Source: Paenibacillus sp. JCM 10914
Lineage (GTDB): Bacteria > Bacillota > Bacilli > Paenibacillales > Paenibacillaceae
Length of the DNA stretch: 64,000 bases
Direction: 5' to 3'
NCBI RefSeq assembly: GCF_001315105.1
Contig: NZ_BAZR01000032.1
Coordinates: 1-64,000, forward strand
The translations under genes were made by a program, and so were the position numbers. Shown one piece after another: positions 16,848 through 25,213 of this stretch. Every line of letters begins with the position of its first letter. Positions within the stretch are counted from its first letter, which is position 1. Below the pieces are notes generated by a model. The model worked only from the letters and a program-made list of their open reading frames with translations, searched no databases and was not told the DNA's origin.

Positions 16848-17141
16848 ATGTATGATATTGATCAAAAACGGGAACTTTACGATCGTTCTTCAAAACGAGG
16901 ATTAGTGGATATAAAACTTAACTATAATTGGGACTGGAAATATACCCCTCACTATACCTATAATTATGGGGGAGATCATCAATTGAATACTGTTTACTTC
17001 TTAATTGGTGTTCTATTTATGTGGTGTTTTATCAATAGTTTAAAAAACTCGAAAAATCAAATTATATACAAAATTATAGCATCTTTAGTATTCGGATTTA
17101 TGTATTATCACGTTACAGATTTATTGGCTACTGTCTTCTAA
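16848..17141 (+). CDS. Small putative membrane protein, unknown
   Basis: About 97 residues: a polar N-terminus rich in Tyr, Asp and Lys, then two hydrophobic segments (TVYFLIGVLFMWCFI and IIASLVFGFMYYHVTDLLA) likely to span the membrane. No family was recognised. ATG 16848 has GCAGGAAG upstream. The same frame stays open back to about 16780 and encodes a plausible extension (TYDKYLIDHRYPQEVID) without a start codon, so the gene may be 5' truncated. A terminator hairpin follows. Confidence 0.45.
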   Translation: MYDIDQKRELYDRSSKRGLVDIKLNYNWDWKYTPHYTYNYGGDHQLNTVYFLIGVLFMWCFINSLKNSKNQIIYKIIASLVFGFMYYHVTDLLATVF

Positions 17142-17157
17142 ATAAAGTTAACATTAA

Positions 17158-17183
17158 AGCACCCTAAAAAAGGGTGTTTTTTT
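17158..17183 (+). terminator. Rho-independent terminator
   Basis: The hairpin GCACCCT/AGGGTGT with an A-rich loop and a seven-base T run lies 17 bp after the stop of the small membrane protein gene. Confidence 0.75.
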
Positions 17184-17577
17184 CATGCTCTAATTTCACG
17201 CTGATCTCTCATGTAGTATGTATCTTTAATTTACTGATAGCGGACTGTACTTCTCAATGCTTCCTCCGTAATCGACTATGTGGTTACTTTTTCTTTGAAT
17301 CATCAGTACTACTATCTACAGATGCTTTTAAAGACGGAGCTTAGCGATCGTTTTGAAATGAGGAAATTTAAAGTGGGACGGGGCAGAGAGGTTTTTTAAA
17401 GTTCTTTTCAAATATCTCTAAGAGAAACATTTTTAGCCGTATTAAAAGATATTGTTCAAAACATATAAGTTACTTCATTCTTCTATTATTGAGCGATTCT
17501 TTTTCTGATGATCCAGGTATGATTTATTATGGAACGAGGAAATAAGATAAAACTAACACGGACTAATGAAAATAGAC
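17184..17577. other. Gene-free accessory stretch
   Basis: AT-rich sequence without a supported frame, hairpin or recognised element lies between the terminator and repeat copy F. Confidence 0.4.
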
Positions 17578-17695
17578 GCTGTTACATTCCTTATATGATT
17601 TCATCGACGTTGTCAAATAAAGATGATTAGACGCCTTTTTATTAAACTAACGGGCAGTATAGTTTAAGATCATACTTGATGAACCGTATCACAAA
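17578..17695. repeat. Dispersed intergenic repeat, copy F (right part only)
   Basis: Only the right part is kept. CTGTTACATTCCTTATATGATTTCATCGACG closely matches copy C at 9756-9788, followed by AAATAAAGATGATTAGACGCC and TTAAACTAACGGGCAGTATAGTTTAAGATC. The GACAAGAAC units are missing. It lies immediately upstream of a truncated AraC gene and appears to mark the truncation point. Confidence 0.7.
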
Positions 17696-17740
17696 TAGTG
17701 GTAAAGCGGAAGATCGAATTAACGGTGAGTCTTCAATAAT

Positions 17741-18406
17741 ATATTCGTCGCAGACGTCTCACGCTAGCGGCATTTGATTTGCAGGATAGAACTCTCAAAG
17801 TGATCGACATCGCCATTAATTATGGTTACAATTCACCTGATGCATTTACTCGCGCTTTTCACGCGTTACATGGAATTACACCAACAGAAGCGAGAATTAC
17901 CAACCGTTCACTAAAAGCATTTCCTCCAATGAACTTTCGATTATCAATAGGAGGTAGTGAGCCAATGAAGTATAGAATTGAGCAAAAGGACGCTTTTCGA
18001 GTGGTTGGGGTAAGTAATAGAGTTACACCAAAAGATTCTGGTGAACATCCTGGTGTGGAACAGGTTTGGAAATCGACTGATAACGAAACGTAGCTTCAGT
18101 GAAGGAGTACGTATGAACCGTGATTATGATTATTACATGGCAGTTGCTTCAACGGAACCCTGTCCAGAAAGCCTCTCGGAGTTAATTGTGTCAGCTATGA
18201 CCTGGGTAGTATTTGAAGTAAAAGTTCCTTGGGAAAAGGAGAAATGGCACCGCATTTATGGAGAATGGTTTCCTTCCTCAGGATACGAGCAAGTTGAGGG
18301 TCCAATGATACAAGTGGGCCCTGAAATCGAGGTAGGGTTAGAAAAACAGGTGTACACCGAAGAAAAAGAAGTTGAGTTATGGATCCCTGTTGTTAATGTC
18401 CGCTAG
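17741..18406 (+). pseudogene. AraC-family regulator with effector-binding domain, truncated and frameshifted
   Basis: The frame begins inside an AraC DNA-binding domain (IRRRRLTLAAFDLQ, then LKVIDIAINYGYNSPDAFTR and FHALHGITPTEAR), so the first helix-turn-helix is missing. It continues into a GyrI-like effector-binding domain (MKYRIEQKDAFRVVGVS). A deletion/frameshift near 18080 breaks it, and the rest continues in another frame (NRDYDYYMAVAST ... VELWIPVVNVR) to 18406. Normally such proteins are about 290 residues. The 5' truncation lies at repeat copy F. Confidence 0.85.
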
Positions 18407-18432
18407 AAATAGTTGGATCTAAAAGAGCGACC

Positions 18433-19218
18433 ATGCTTACTGGAAGGGCCTTCCCGCAAAGGACGGCCCTAAGTCTTGCCGTTATAGACAGCGCGGAGAA
18501 ATTATCATTTGGAATTGAAAAAGGAGATATAAAAATAGGTAAGGACAATATCATTAAATCGATGCTTTCAGAAAAGGTATGTATGACACCAAATGGATTT
18601 GTTGCAGATAAATTAAGCCCACAACAGTTTACAGATTGCTATGAATTGTTTTTTGACAAGATTTTAGAAATTAGTTCATCCAATGTAGCGGTAGTAGAAG
18701 GCTATGGTGAGTTTGATAATGACTGTAAAACAGAATATGGGACCTGCAGGGAATTTCTGATCGGTACATTTGTTGAAGATAAAGAGGGATACTGGTATAT
18801 GACGGTTTTAGAGCGTGAATTCTTCGAGACATACTTGAAGGAAATGGAGGACAGAATTAACTACTGTGAAGGAAAACGTTATTTAGTGAATAATAATACG
18901 TTTTTCGTCAATATGATCACAGATGGTAAGTCAATGGTCGGTTTTCCTGACTGGAGTAGATCTGGCGTTTGTGATTTCCTTTTGGATTTTGCCATCATGG
19001 ACTTAAATAAGCCTTACTTAAAAATACCGGAATTGTTAGTTGAGTATTGTGAGAAAAGGGACATCGTCATACCAGATTTTAAAGAGAGATTCTTATGTAT
19101 GGCATATTACAAAGGAATCGATGTCTTGCGTAGGCATGCATCGATTGATGATACGGAAACCTGCATGTCCATCATGAAATCAATCAGTGAATTGAAAGAT
19201 CGACTATACGCCTTATAG
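18433..19218 (+). CDS. Aminoglycoside/hygromycin phosphotransferase-like protein lacking the catalytic HGD
   Basis: A 261-residue protein. Its second half follows the APH/choline-kinase fold (ITDGKSMVGFPDWSRSGVCD, then FLLDFAIMDL). In active enzymes the segment before this reads H-G-D/N, but here it is RYLVNNNTFFVNMITDG, so the catalytic base is absent. The later Mg-binding Asp (PDW) is kept. Loss of the N-terminal ATP-loop lobe is likely, since residues 1-25 (MLTGRAFPQRTALSLAV) look foreign and the start at 18433 lacks a good ribosome binding site. It probably has no kinase activity; a binding or regulatory role, or decay, is possible. Confidence 0.6.
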   Translation: MLTGRAFPQRTALSLAVIDSAEKLSFGIEKGDIKIGKDNIIKSMLSEKVCMTPNGFVADKLSPQQFTDCYELFFDKILEISSSNVAVVEGYGEFDNDCKTEYGTCREFLIGTFVEDKEGYWYMTVLEREFFETYLKEMEDRINYCEGKRYLVNNNTFFVNMITDGKSMVGFPDWSRSGVCDFLLDFAIMDLNKPYLKIPELLVEYCEKRDIVIPDFKERFLCMAYYKGIDVLRRHASIDDTETCMSIMKSISELKDRLYAL

Positions 19219-19229
19219 ATGGTGATGGT

Positions 19230-19337
19230 ATGAAATATGAAAATGCCAGCGATGTCATACCAGAAGGACTATTGAAAGAAGTCCAGAAATACGCGGCAGG
19301 AAAACTTCTCTATATTCCTTCTGGTGAGGAAAAAAAG
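19230..19337 (+). pseudogene. CD3324-family protein, 5' fragment
   Basis: ATG 19230 follows a GGTGATGG site and encodes MKYENASDVIPEGLLKEVQK followed by a segment ending LLYIPSGEEKK, the conserved N-terminus of small CD3324-type putative helix-turn-helix proteins (about 90 residues when complete). The conserved helix-turn-helix that should follow is missing; the frame passes directly into a different protein remnant. Confidence 0.65.
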
Positions 19338-19580
19338 CAGCATTGTCACGACATCAGCGGCTATGGACACGCAACTCGGGGAGACGGAGGAGGCATGGGG
19401 CTTAATCATACGTTTCACTAAAAGTGCTAAGACTCGCGCCTTTGAACCATTTATCTCACCCTTGAAGAAGAAGTGTACCAAAAAAGAGACGGCTGGACCT
19501 ATGCTACAAAAAAAAGCTATGTAGCTCAAATAGAACATACGATTATCCTTACTAAAAATGGGCCGATTATTGTCACTTAA
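19338..19580 (+). pseudogene. Methionine aminopeptidase 3' fragment
   Basis: Pieces in two frames resemble the end of a type I methionine aminopeptidase (M24 family): CHDISGYGHA (degenerate GHGIG), FEPFIS, and then EEEVYQKRDGWTYAT continuing to SYVAQIEHTIILTKNGPIIV and a stop at 19580. At least one frameshift lies around 19430-19460. The fragment is fused to the CD3324 fragment with no boundary repeat visible, suggesting an illegitimate deletion. Confidence 0.6.
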
Positions 19581-19622
19581 AAATTAATTAAGATAATGAA
19601 CAATATGACTAAAATAGTAAAT

Positions 19623-19656
19623 AACAAGTTGCAGTCTCATTAGACTGCAGCTTGTT
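19623..19656. terminator. Terminator-like hairpin
   Basis: The stem AACAAGTTGCAGTCT/AGACTGCAGCTTGTT with loop CATT (19623-19656) includes one G-T pair. Short A/T tracts flank it on both sides, so it could act in either direction. It separates the pseudogene cluster from the protease gene. Confidence 0.65.
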
Positions 19657-19761
19657 TTGCTTATATTATACGTATATCCATTCGTTTCCGGTCACAGTCT
19701 GTCAAGGTTTGGTATAATCAACTTGAATTATTATATTATTCTATTAATCATCAGCAGGGAG

Positions 19762-20610
19762 TTGTTTTCCATCCGAAACGATGAGCCGAATAATCCCATT
19801 ACATCCGTCGATCCAGTAAATGATACCGATGCCCCATTGGAATGGGAAGAAGAATTTTGGAACCTAGAAGATGACGATGAAGAGGATGAGTTAAATCACC
19901 GCCCTAAAAGAACATGGATCAAAAAAACAATTATTGTTATGCTGGTCATTCTGCTATTCGGTAATCTTATCGCTTTTATACCACAGATTTATAATCTGCC
20001 TGCACTACGGTTTTTGAAAAAGGATTCACAGTTATCACAAGAGGAGCAAATACAGCAATATAAACAAGCCGTTGTTAATGTTAGTGTCGGCGATCGAAAA
20101 GGTTCAGGATTTAATATCGCTCCAAACGGACTCATTATTACGAATCAACATGTCATAGATGATGACAATGCTGGCGTAATCCAATTTCTTAATGGAAAAA
20201 CATATCTGGCAGATGTTATCGTTAGTGACAGTGAGATTGATATATCAATACTAAAAATTAGAGACGCTGCGAACAACCTGCCTACACTGCAATTGGAAAC
20301 AGAGAACATGTATCAAGAGGGGGACCCTATACATGTCATCGGAAACCCACTAGAATTCTACCGAATCGCCACTGAAGGCACAGTGCTAGGACTAACTCCA
20401 ACGGAGAGTCGCCATCTTCCCATGCTCATGATCCAGGCACCGATTTACAACGGAAACAGCGGCAGCCCTGTTATTAACAATAAGGGGAATGTTATAGCAG
20501 TTGTATATGCCACAACAACTACATCACAGGGAGATGAATCTGTCACCGTAGGTCTTGCTATTCCAATCGATTATTTAGAGAAATATGAAAAGAGTGTGTT
20601 TCAAAAGTAG
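19762..20610 (+). CDS. Membrane-anchored trypsin-like serine protease (HtrA/DegP-like, no PDZ)
   Basis: About 282 residues. An acidic cytosolic N-terminus (EWEEEFWNLEDDDEEDE) is followed by one TM segment at about 56-73 (IIVMLVILLFGNLIAFI) and an external S1C-type protease domain. The catalytic triad is visible: His130 (TNQHVID), Asp160 (EIDISIL) and Ser233 (GNSGSPV). No PDZ domain follows, so the protein is shorter than classical HtrA but matches a Bacillota subgroup. The start is uncertain: TTG 19762 is used, GGGA lies very close to it, and the upstream frame to 19657 looks non-coding. Its role is presumably envelope protein quality control. A terminator follows. Confidence 0.8.
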   Translation: MFSIRNDEPNNPITSVDPVNDTDAPLEWEEEFWNLEDDDEEDELNHRPKRTWIKKTIIVMLVILLFGNLIAFIPQIYNLPALRFLKKDSQLSQEEQIQQYKQAVVNVSVGDRKGSGFNIAPNGLIITNQHVIDDDNAGVIQFLNGKTYLADVIVSDSEIDISILKIRDAANNLPTLQLETENMYQEGDPIHVIGNPLEFYRIATEGTVLGLTPTESRHLPMLMIQAPIYNGNSGSPVINNKGNVIAVVYATTTTSQGDESVTVGLAIPIDYLEKYEKSVFQK

Positions 20611-20627
20611 TATATTCTATATCTATT

Positions 20628-20651
20628 AGTCGCTTTAAGCGACTTTTTTTG
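20628..20651 (+). terminator. Rho-independent terminator
   Basis: Stem AGTCGC/GCGACT (20628-20644), loop TTTAA and a T7 run lie 18 bp after the protease stop. Confidence 0.8.
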
Positions 20652-20768
20652 TTTTATCGAATGCTGATAAACGTCGTCTATTTCAACTGGTATTTAAACT
20701 ATTGGAAGGTTCTGGTATGATCTGCTATAATTTTCAGTAAAATCTCGCATAAGTTGAGGAGATTATGT

Positions 20769-20996
20769 ATGACAAAAAAATCGTTTCTTTATATGATTAC
20801 CATCGTCATTATCTTAGCGGTAGTATTCTTGCTGATGTATAGGCCATTTTTTGCAAAACAGGGAGATCGAGCAGCGAATAATATCCTCCAGCCGGAATTA
20901 ACTGCACTTAAAGAGAAATATAAGAACGACGTCAGTGCGGACGCCAAAAAAACAGCAAATCGAGATAATGCAGCTCAACCAGATGCATCAATTTAA
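20769..20996 (+). CDS. Small single-pass membrane protein, unknown
   Basis: About 75 residues: MTKKSF, then a hydrophobic helix LYMITIVIILAVVFLLMY, then a polar external tail rich in Lys, Asn and Asp. ATG 20769 has TTGAGGAGA seven bases upstream, which decides the start against the TTG at 20754. No family was recognised. A TATAAT-like hexamer (GCTATAATTTTC, about 20724-20735) precedes it. It is probably monocistronic. Confidence 0.55.
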   Translation: MTKKSFLYMITIVIILAVVFLLMYRPFFAKQGDRAANNILQPELTALKEKYKNDVSADAKKTANRDNAAQPDASI

Positions 20997-21085
20997 CCCC
21001 TTAAACATTATTACAGTTATTTAATGAACTGAAAAACAAGAATTTCATCAGACATAGGCAGGCATGGGAAGGAAAGGTGATGAGA

Positions 21086-21334
21086 ATGATGAAACTAATA
21101 AAGCGGGTTATTTTAGCTCTATCATTAATTGGTATTATTATTTTAATAATGACTAATCCCTCGAAAAGTGATTATATCCAGCATTGGAAAGAAAAAAACA
21201 AGGGTATGGAGGTCTATAATGTTCACTCTAAAAATTTCCTTGTGTTTTCAACCTATCAAATGGGAGGATACGACCATTTAATGCCTACTACAATTGGGGT
21301 TTTTGGGAAATTTATTGATACGGAGATTTATTGA
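21086..21334 (+). CDS. DUF4359-like small exported/membrane protein
   Basis: About 83 residues: MMKLIKRVILALSLIGIIIL, then IMTNPSKSDYIQHWKEKNKG, then KNFLVFSTYQMG and a terminal TTIGVFGKFIDTEIY. The TNPS...Y..W start after one hydrophobic helix and the final IGxFGKF match DUF4359-type proteins of Bacilli, whose function is unknown. Several starts are possible (21077, 21080, 21086, 21089). GGAAAGGTGA favours 21086 or 21089. Confidence 0.6.
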   Translation: MMKLIKRVILALSLIGIIILIMTNPSKSDYIQHWKEKNKGMEVYNVHSKNFLVFSTYQMGGYDHLMPTTIGVFGKFIDTEIY

Positions 21335-21656
21335 AAAGAGCCAGCAGAATGGAACTTTACATTCGGGATACAAAAGCAATCTATAAGCCAACTTCACTGG
21401 GGTTTATGTGGAATTGGTTTTTTTACTTTTCAGCACAATCAAAGATGAACAAAATCACCCAAAGTTGACAAGCATCTGCTAACTGCAACTTTTTCTCATT
21501 TCCTGTGGCCTAGATTGGATTCTGTTTCTAGGGAAGACTTGCAAATTCGTGTCATAAGTAGAACGAGCAGGGGGAAAATGTCAGGTGGAGGCTTGGGGAT
21601 ATATGGGCGTAAACTAGCTGATCGTGAGATCAGCGTTAGGGCCGGCACGAATCACG
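21335..21656. other. Intergenic region
   Basis: No gene is supported. A small hairpin GCTGATC/GATCAGC (about 21617-21634) lies just upstream of the TetR operator and could be a weak terminator or part of the regulatory region. Confidence 0.4.
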
Positions 21657-21672
21657 ATTGACTCAAGTCAAT
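21657..21672. promoter_or_regulatory. TetR-type operator 1
   Basis: The near-palindrome ATTGACTCAAGTCAAT lies 60 bp upstream of the TetR start. The same half sites recur upstream of the adjacent SDR gene (22338-22357), so this is probably the autoregulatory site of the TetR protein. Confidence 0.6.
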
Positions 21673-21732
21673 GAAAATGATATATTCATTTTTGAAGCAA
21701 CCCGATGGTTTTACATAAGGAGGTTAACATCC

Positions 21733-22302
21733 ATGGCCCGAAAGACGAAGCCACCAGAGGAGCGGCGCGCTGAAATTATTCAGACAGCCAAGGAATTGTT
21801 TGAGGAGAAGGGGTATGAAGGAACACAAATTAGTGATATTACGAATAAAATGGGTGTTGCACATGGGCTTGTGTATCACTACGTGAAATCAAAATCAGAA
21901 TTGCTCGATGCCGTAGTTGAAGAGTGGGCTAAAGAGATATTGGTAGATTTAATGATTCTGATGAAAGACAACACAATAAGCGCAGCGGATCGATTAGAAA
22001 AAATGTTCCTATTTACAAGCAATATGCTAAAAAAAGATGCTTCTTTAATCACAACCATACATCAGCACGAGAATGAGGAGATTCACAAGCGAATTGGTGG
22101 CACAGGGTTAAAAATGATTCTCCCTATATTCAAAGAATTAATTGAAATTGGAAATGCGGACGGTTCTTTCAACTGCTCGTATCCTGAGGAAACAGCGAAA
22201 TTCTGTTTATACGGCTGGCAGCCGATTGATTCAAGCATCTCCGATGAAGAAAGAGTAAAGAAGCTAAAGTATTTTTATAAACGCATGTTAGGCATCGATT
22301 AA
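21733..22302 (+). CDS. TetR/AcrR family transcriptional regulator
   Basis: A 189-residue repressor-type regulator. The N-terminal helix-turn-helix is PEERRAEIIQTAKELFEEKG, then TQISDITNKMGVAHGLVYHYVKSKSELLDAV. The C-terminal helical ligand domain is variable. The start at ATG 21733 is set by TAAGGAGGT eight bases upstream, so the longer frame from 21658 is not used. It is followed after about 70 bp by an SDR gene in the same direction. Matching palindromes precede both genes, so the regulator likely represses the pair until a ligand, perhaps the SDR substrate, is present. Confidence 0.88.
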   Translation: MARKTKPPEERRAEIIQTAKELFEEKGYEGTQISDITNKMGVAHGLVYHYVKSKSELLDAVVEEWAKEILVDLMILMKDNTISAADRLEKMFLFTSNMLKKDASLITTIHQHENEEIHKRIGGTGLKMILPIFKELIEIGNADGSFNCSYPEETAKFCLYGWQPIDSSISDEERVKKLKYFYKRMLGID

Positions 22303-22337
22303 CAACTTCTTCGGAAGTTGTATTATTTTCATAATCC

Positions 22338-22357
22338 ATTGACTGAAGTCAGTCAAT
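22338..22357. promoter_or_regulatory. TetR-type operator 2
   Basis: The perfect inverted repeat ATTGACTGA-AG-TCAGTCAAT lies directly upstream of the SDR ribosome binding site (AAGGAAGGTG). It shares TTGACT and AGTCAAT with operator 1. It probably overlaps the SDR promoter. Confidence 0.65.
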
Positions 22358-22374
22358 AAAGGAAGGTGTATATA

Positions 22375-23196
22375 GTGAATCATTATAAGAATAAAGTTGC
22401 CATTATAACTGGCGGAGGCGCTGGCATCGGAAGAGAGCTTTGTTGCCAATTATCTAAATTGGGAACGACCGTTGTTGTAGCAGACATTCGTGAAGATCAT
22501 GCTAAGATGACTGCTGATCAGATCATGAATAGCGGTGGAACCGCAAACTATATGCGTGTCGATGTTGCTAGCGAAACCGATATTCAGCAGCTAATTGATG
22601 ATACCGTAATACAATATGGCAGGATTGACTATATGTTTAATAACGCTGGCATTGCGATTGGCGGGGATGTCAGCGATTTGAACTTAGCGCAGTGGGAAAA
22701 AGTTATGGATATCAACTTGTATGGTGTCATTTATGGGTCGACGATAGCCTATCGGGTGATGGCCAAACAAGGATTTGGACATATCATCAATACAGCCTCT
22801 GCCACAGGATTAATGCCGCAGCCTGGCAACACGCCATATTGCGCAAGTAAACACGCAGTCATCGGACTTTCACAATCGTTAAGGTATGAGGGAGTTGATC
22901 TGGGGATCAAGGTAAGTACGATCTGTCCCGGACATGTTCAAACCGACATTTATAAGAATATGACGGTTGCTAATGTAGCGAATGAAAAAATAGTGCAATC
23001 TCTGCCCAAAGGCGCAATGAATCCACGCGAGGCCGTTGATACTATATTAAAGGGCATTATCAAAAATAAAGCTATTATTATTTTCCCGGCTTCCGTTCGG
23101 TGGGCATGGCGTATTTATCGATTCTTCCCAAGGGTATTAGATCAAGCTTGGTTACAAAAAATTAGAAGTATACGAAAGCTAAAAAACGGTTCTTGA
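22375..23196 (+). CDS. Short-chain dehydrogenase/reductase (SDR)
   Basis: About 273 residues, a classical SDR: cofactor motif TGGGAGIG (12-19), Asp near 37 at the end of the second strand (VVADIRED), which suggests NAD(H) preference, NNAG (about 89-92), and catalytic Ser142, Tyr155 and Lys159 in the SATG...YCASK motif. The C-terminus (WAWRIYRFFPRVLDQAW) is amphipathic and may touch the membrane. GTG 22375 is chosen since AAGGAAGGTG lies nine bases upstream. It is transcribed after and probably controlled by the TetR gene. The substrate is unknown. Confidence 0.88.
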   Translation: MNHYKNKVAIITGGGAGIGRELCCQLSKLGTTVVVADIREDHAKMTADQIMNSGGTANYMRVDVASETDIQQLIDDTVIQYGRIDYMFNNAGIAIGGDVSDLNLAQWEKVMDINLYGVIYGSTIAYRVMAKQGFGHIINTASATGLMPQPGNTPYCASKHAVIGLSQSLRYEGVDLGIKVSTICPGHVQTDIYKNMTVANVANEKIVQSLPKGAMNPREAVDTILKGIIKNKAIIIFPASVRWAWRIYRFFPRVLDQAWLQKIRSIRKLKNGS

Positions 23197-23907
23197 AACG
23201 TAATAAGAAAAAACCCTTATTCAAATACAACCATTTCTCCGACATCTATAATTCCAAATCGCAATCGGATCGTTGTTAGATCTTCAATTCTTAAAGAAGG
23301 GAATTATCGCAGAAGTTGAATTTGAGGTTCCAGGGATACTAATCTTCGGTGAAGACATGTTCATATCCATTGTTGTCTTTATAACAGGTCTGATGTATAA
23401 CCGCCTTTGGATAATAGGGGCTTTTCCAAAAGGAAATATAGCTACCTATGCGCCTGAGCTTACATGGCTCATCTGGGGATTAGCGCTTGGCTTGGCTACA
23501 TTCGCCTATCATCAAAGGGCGGAAGGGGAGATGCGGCTGCTGGTATGGATCGGCAGCCGCGTTGCGCTAACGTGCATTTGTATTGATTAAAATAGTGTTC
23601 GGAATAAGTTATTCTGCTCGAATGTGAGCAGGGCATCAAGCCTAAACAGATTATGCTCGACAAGCGTGAACAACAACTACCTGAGTTTTTATCAATTGAT
23701 TTGTCAATTTAATTTAGTGTTTCGATCAGATGTTATTGATCAATATAAAACTGCTGAGGGAAATGAGGATAACGGAGTCGGCTTTAGCTTCAACGAAACG
23801 ACTCAAAAACATCTTGATCAGGTAAATAACTTTATCAACATATGTACAAAATACGGGTTTTGTGAAACAGATCATGTTTTTAAGCTGGGAAGGCTCAAAA
23901 ATCAAAT
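23197..23907. other. Region with two doubtful frames
   Basis: A frame at 23273-23590 encodes a hydrophobic stretch (DMFISIVVFITGLMYNRLW, then TWLIWGLALGLATFAYHQR) that could be the end of a lost membrane protein, but it has no ribosome binding site or recognised family. The frame at 23624-23977 runs into the opposite-strand xerS and is not supported. I regard the stretch as decayed DNA. Confidence 0.35.
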
Positions 23908-24999
23908 TCATTCAGATTTACTCTTATCCATATTATTCACTGCATTGCGCATCTCTTCATCAGTTAAGTGCGTATAGATCATCGTTGTCTGTATCGACGA
24001 ATGTCCCAGCTGATTCTTTAACCTTGGTACATCGTTATTCTCAAGATGATAACGCGTCGCAAATGAATGTCTTAAGGAATGAACCGTTAATGCTGGTTTT
24101 CCATAAGCTGCAGCATATTTCTCAATGAGCTTCTCAATGGATCTTGGTGTTAATCGCCGGCTTTTTCCTTTACGACCAATTGGCGCCGCCATAAATAAGT
24201 AATGTTCAGACTTCTCAGCACCATAACGACTTTCACGAATCTTGAGATAACTCTCCAAATCCCATAACGCCTGCTTGCTAAAATATACATACTGTTCCTT
24301 GTTGCCTTTCCGTAATACACGAACCTGACCTTTAATAACATCCAAATCCTCAAGGTTGATACCCGCAACTTCAGACAATCTAAGTCCGGATCCCAAGATT
24401 AGAGAAACGATGGCTGTGTCTCGCTCACGATTAATTTCATGAAACCGGCTGATTCTTGCGTTAGCTTTGTTCTGTATGCCATAGTCATGGGCAACAAACT
24501 GACGGAAGTGTTCAAAATCATCTTCGCGCAATATTTTACCTTCAATTCGATTTGCGATCGTTTCCTGCGTTTCATTCACGCTGTTAAACTCCATTTTAGC
24601 CATAACATTACGTTGTATATACGGTTTCAGATCCTGGGTTTCCGCTTTGTTTTGCAAGTAATCAAAAAGAGATTTCAATGCTGATAATTTACGGTTGATT
24701 GTGTATTTATTATTACCGAGTTGATATTCCAGAAAGGATAAAAAATTTTCAACTTCACGTACGGTAAGTATCTCTAATTGATTTAAACCGACATCTTTAC
24801 GGCTGGCAGCTGAAGATTGTTCTGTAACCAGCCAATCAAAAAAGATAATGTAGTCATGACAATAATTAAGCAGCGTTGTGTGTGCTAACTTACGTTTGCG
24901 ACTATCTATGTATTCGGTAACGTACCAGGGAAGCTCAGATAACTTATCGTCGATTCGATTCATGAAGTGCAGTTTTGTACTTCGATCCATATCCAACAC
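23908..24999 (-). CDS. xerS: Tyrosine recombinase XerS
   Basis: A 363-residue site-specific recombinase of the tyrosine integrase family. The N-terminal SAM-like core-binding domain is at about 25-120. The catalytic domain (about 150-355) has all residues: Arg207 (GSGLRLSE), Lys231 (LRKGNKE), His307 and Arg310 (HSLRHSF), His333 (LGHSS) and nucleophile Tyr342 (MIYTHL). Length and the start (TKLHFMNRIDDKLSELPWYV) fit XerS, the single-recombinase system acting at dif-type sites in some Bacillota. The TTG at 24999 has AAAGGAGG six bases upstream; ATG 24993 is the alternative. It stands alone at the end of the accessory region, so a role in its mobility is possible. Confidence 0.88.
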   Translation of the reverse strand: MLDMDRSTKLHFMNRIDDKLSELPWYVTEYIDSRKRKLAHTTLLNYCHDYIIFFDWLVTEQSSAASRKDVGLNQLEILTVREVENFLSFLEYQLGNNKYTINRKLSALKSLFDYLQNKAETQDLKPYIQRNVMAKMEFNSVNETQETIANRIEGKILREDDFEHFRQFVAHDYGIQNKANARISRFHEINRERDTAIVSLILGSGLRLSEVAGINLEDLDVIKGQVRVLRKGNKEQYVYFSKQALWDLESYLKIRESRYGAEKSEHYLFMAAPIGRKGKSRRLTPRSIEKLIEKYAAAYGKPALTVHSLRHSFATRYHLENNDVPRLKNQLGHSSIQTTMIYTHLTDEEMRNAVNNMDKSKSE

Positions 25000-25213
25000 C
25001 AGCCTCCTTTATTATTATAATAAATCAAACACAAATATTCGTCAAATTATTATTTTACGTAATTATATTCGGAACGGAAATATGAATGCATCATCATCAT
25101 CCAGTCCAGGAAGAATTATTACTTAATTACTTACTTCCGATGATGTTTCAATACCATCCCCTCCTATTAATGTAGAAACAAGCGGTTGCGAACATCTAGT
25201 AGGAACTAATTAT

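Noticed and set aside
23624-23977. 117-codon + strand frame
   Set aside because: Its 3' end overlaps xerS antisense, and no family or ribosome binding site supports it.
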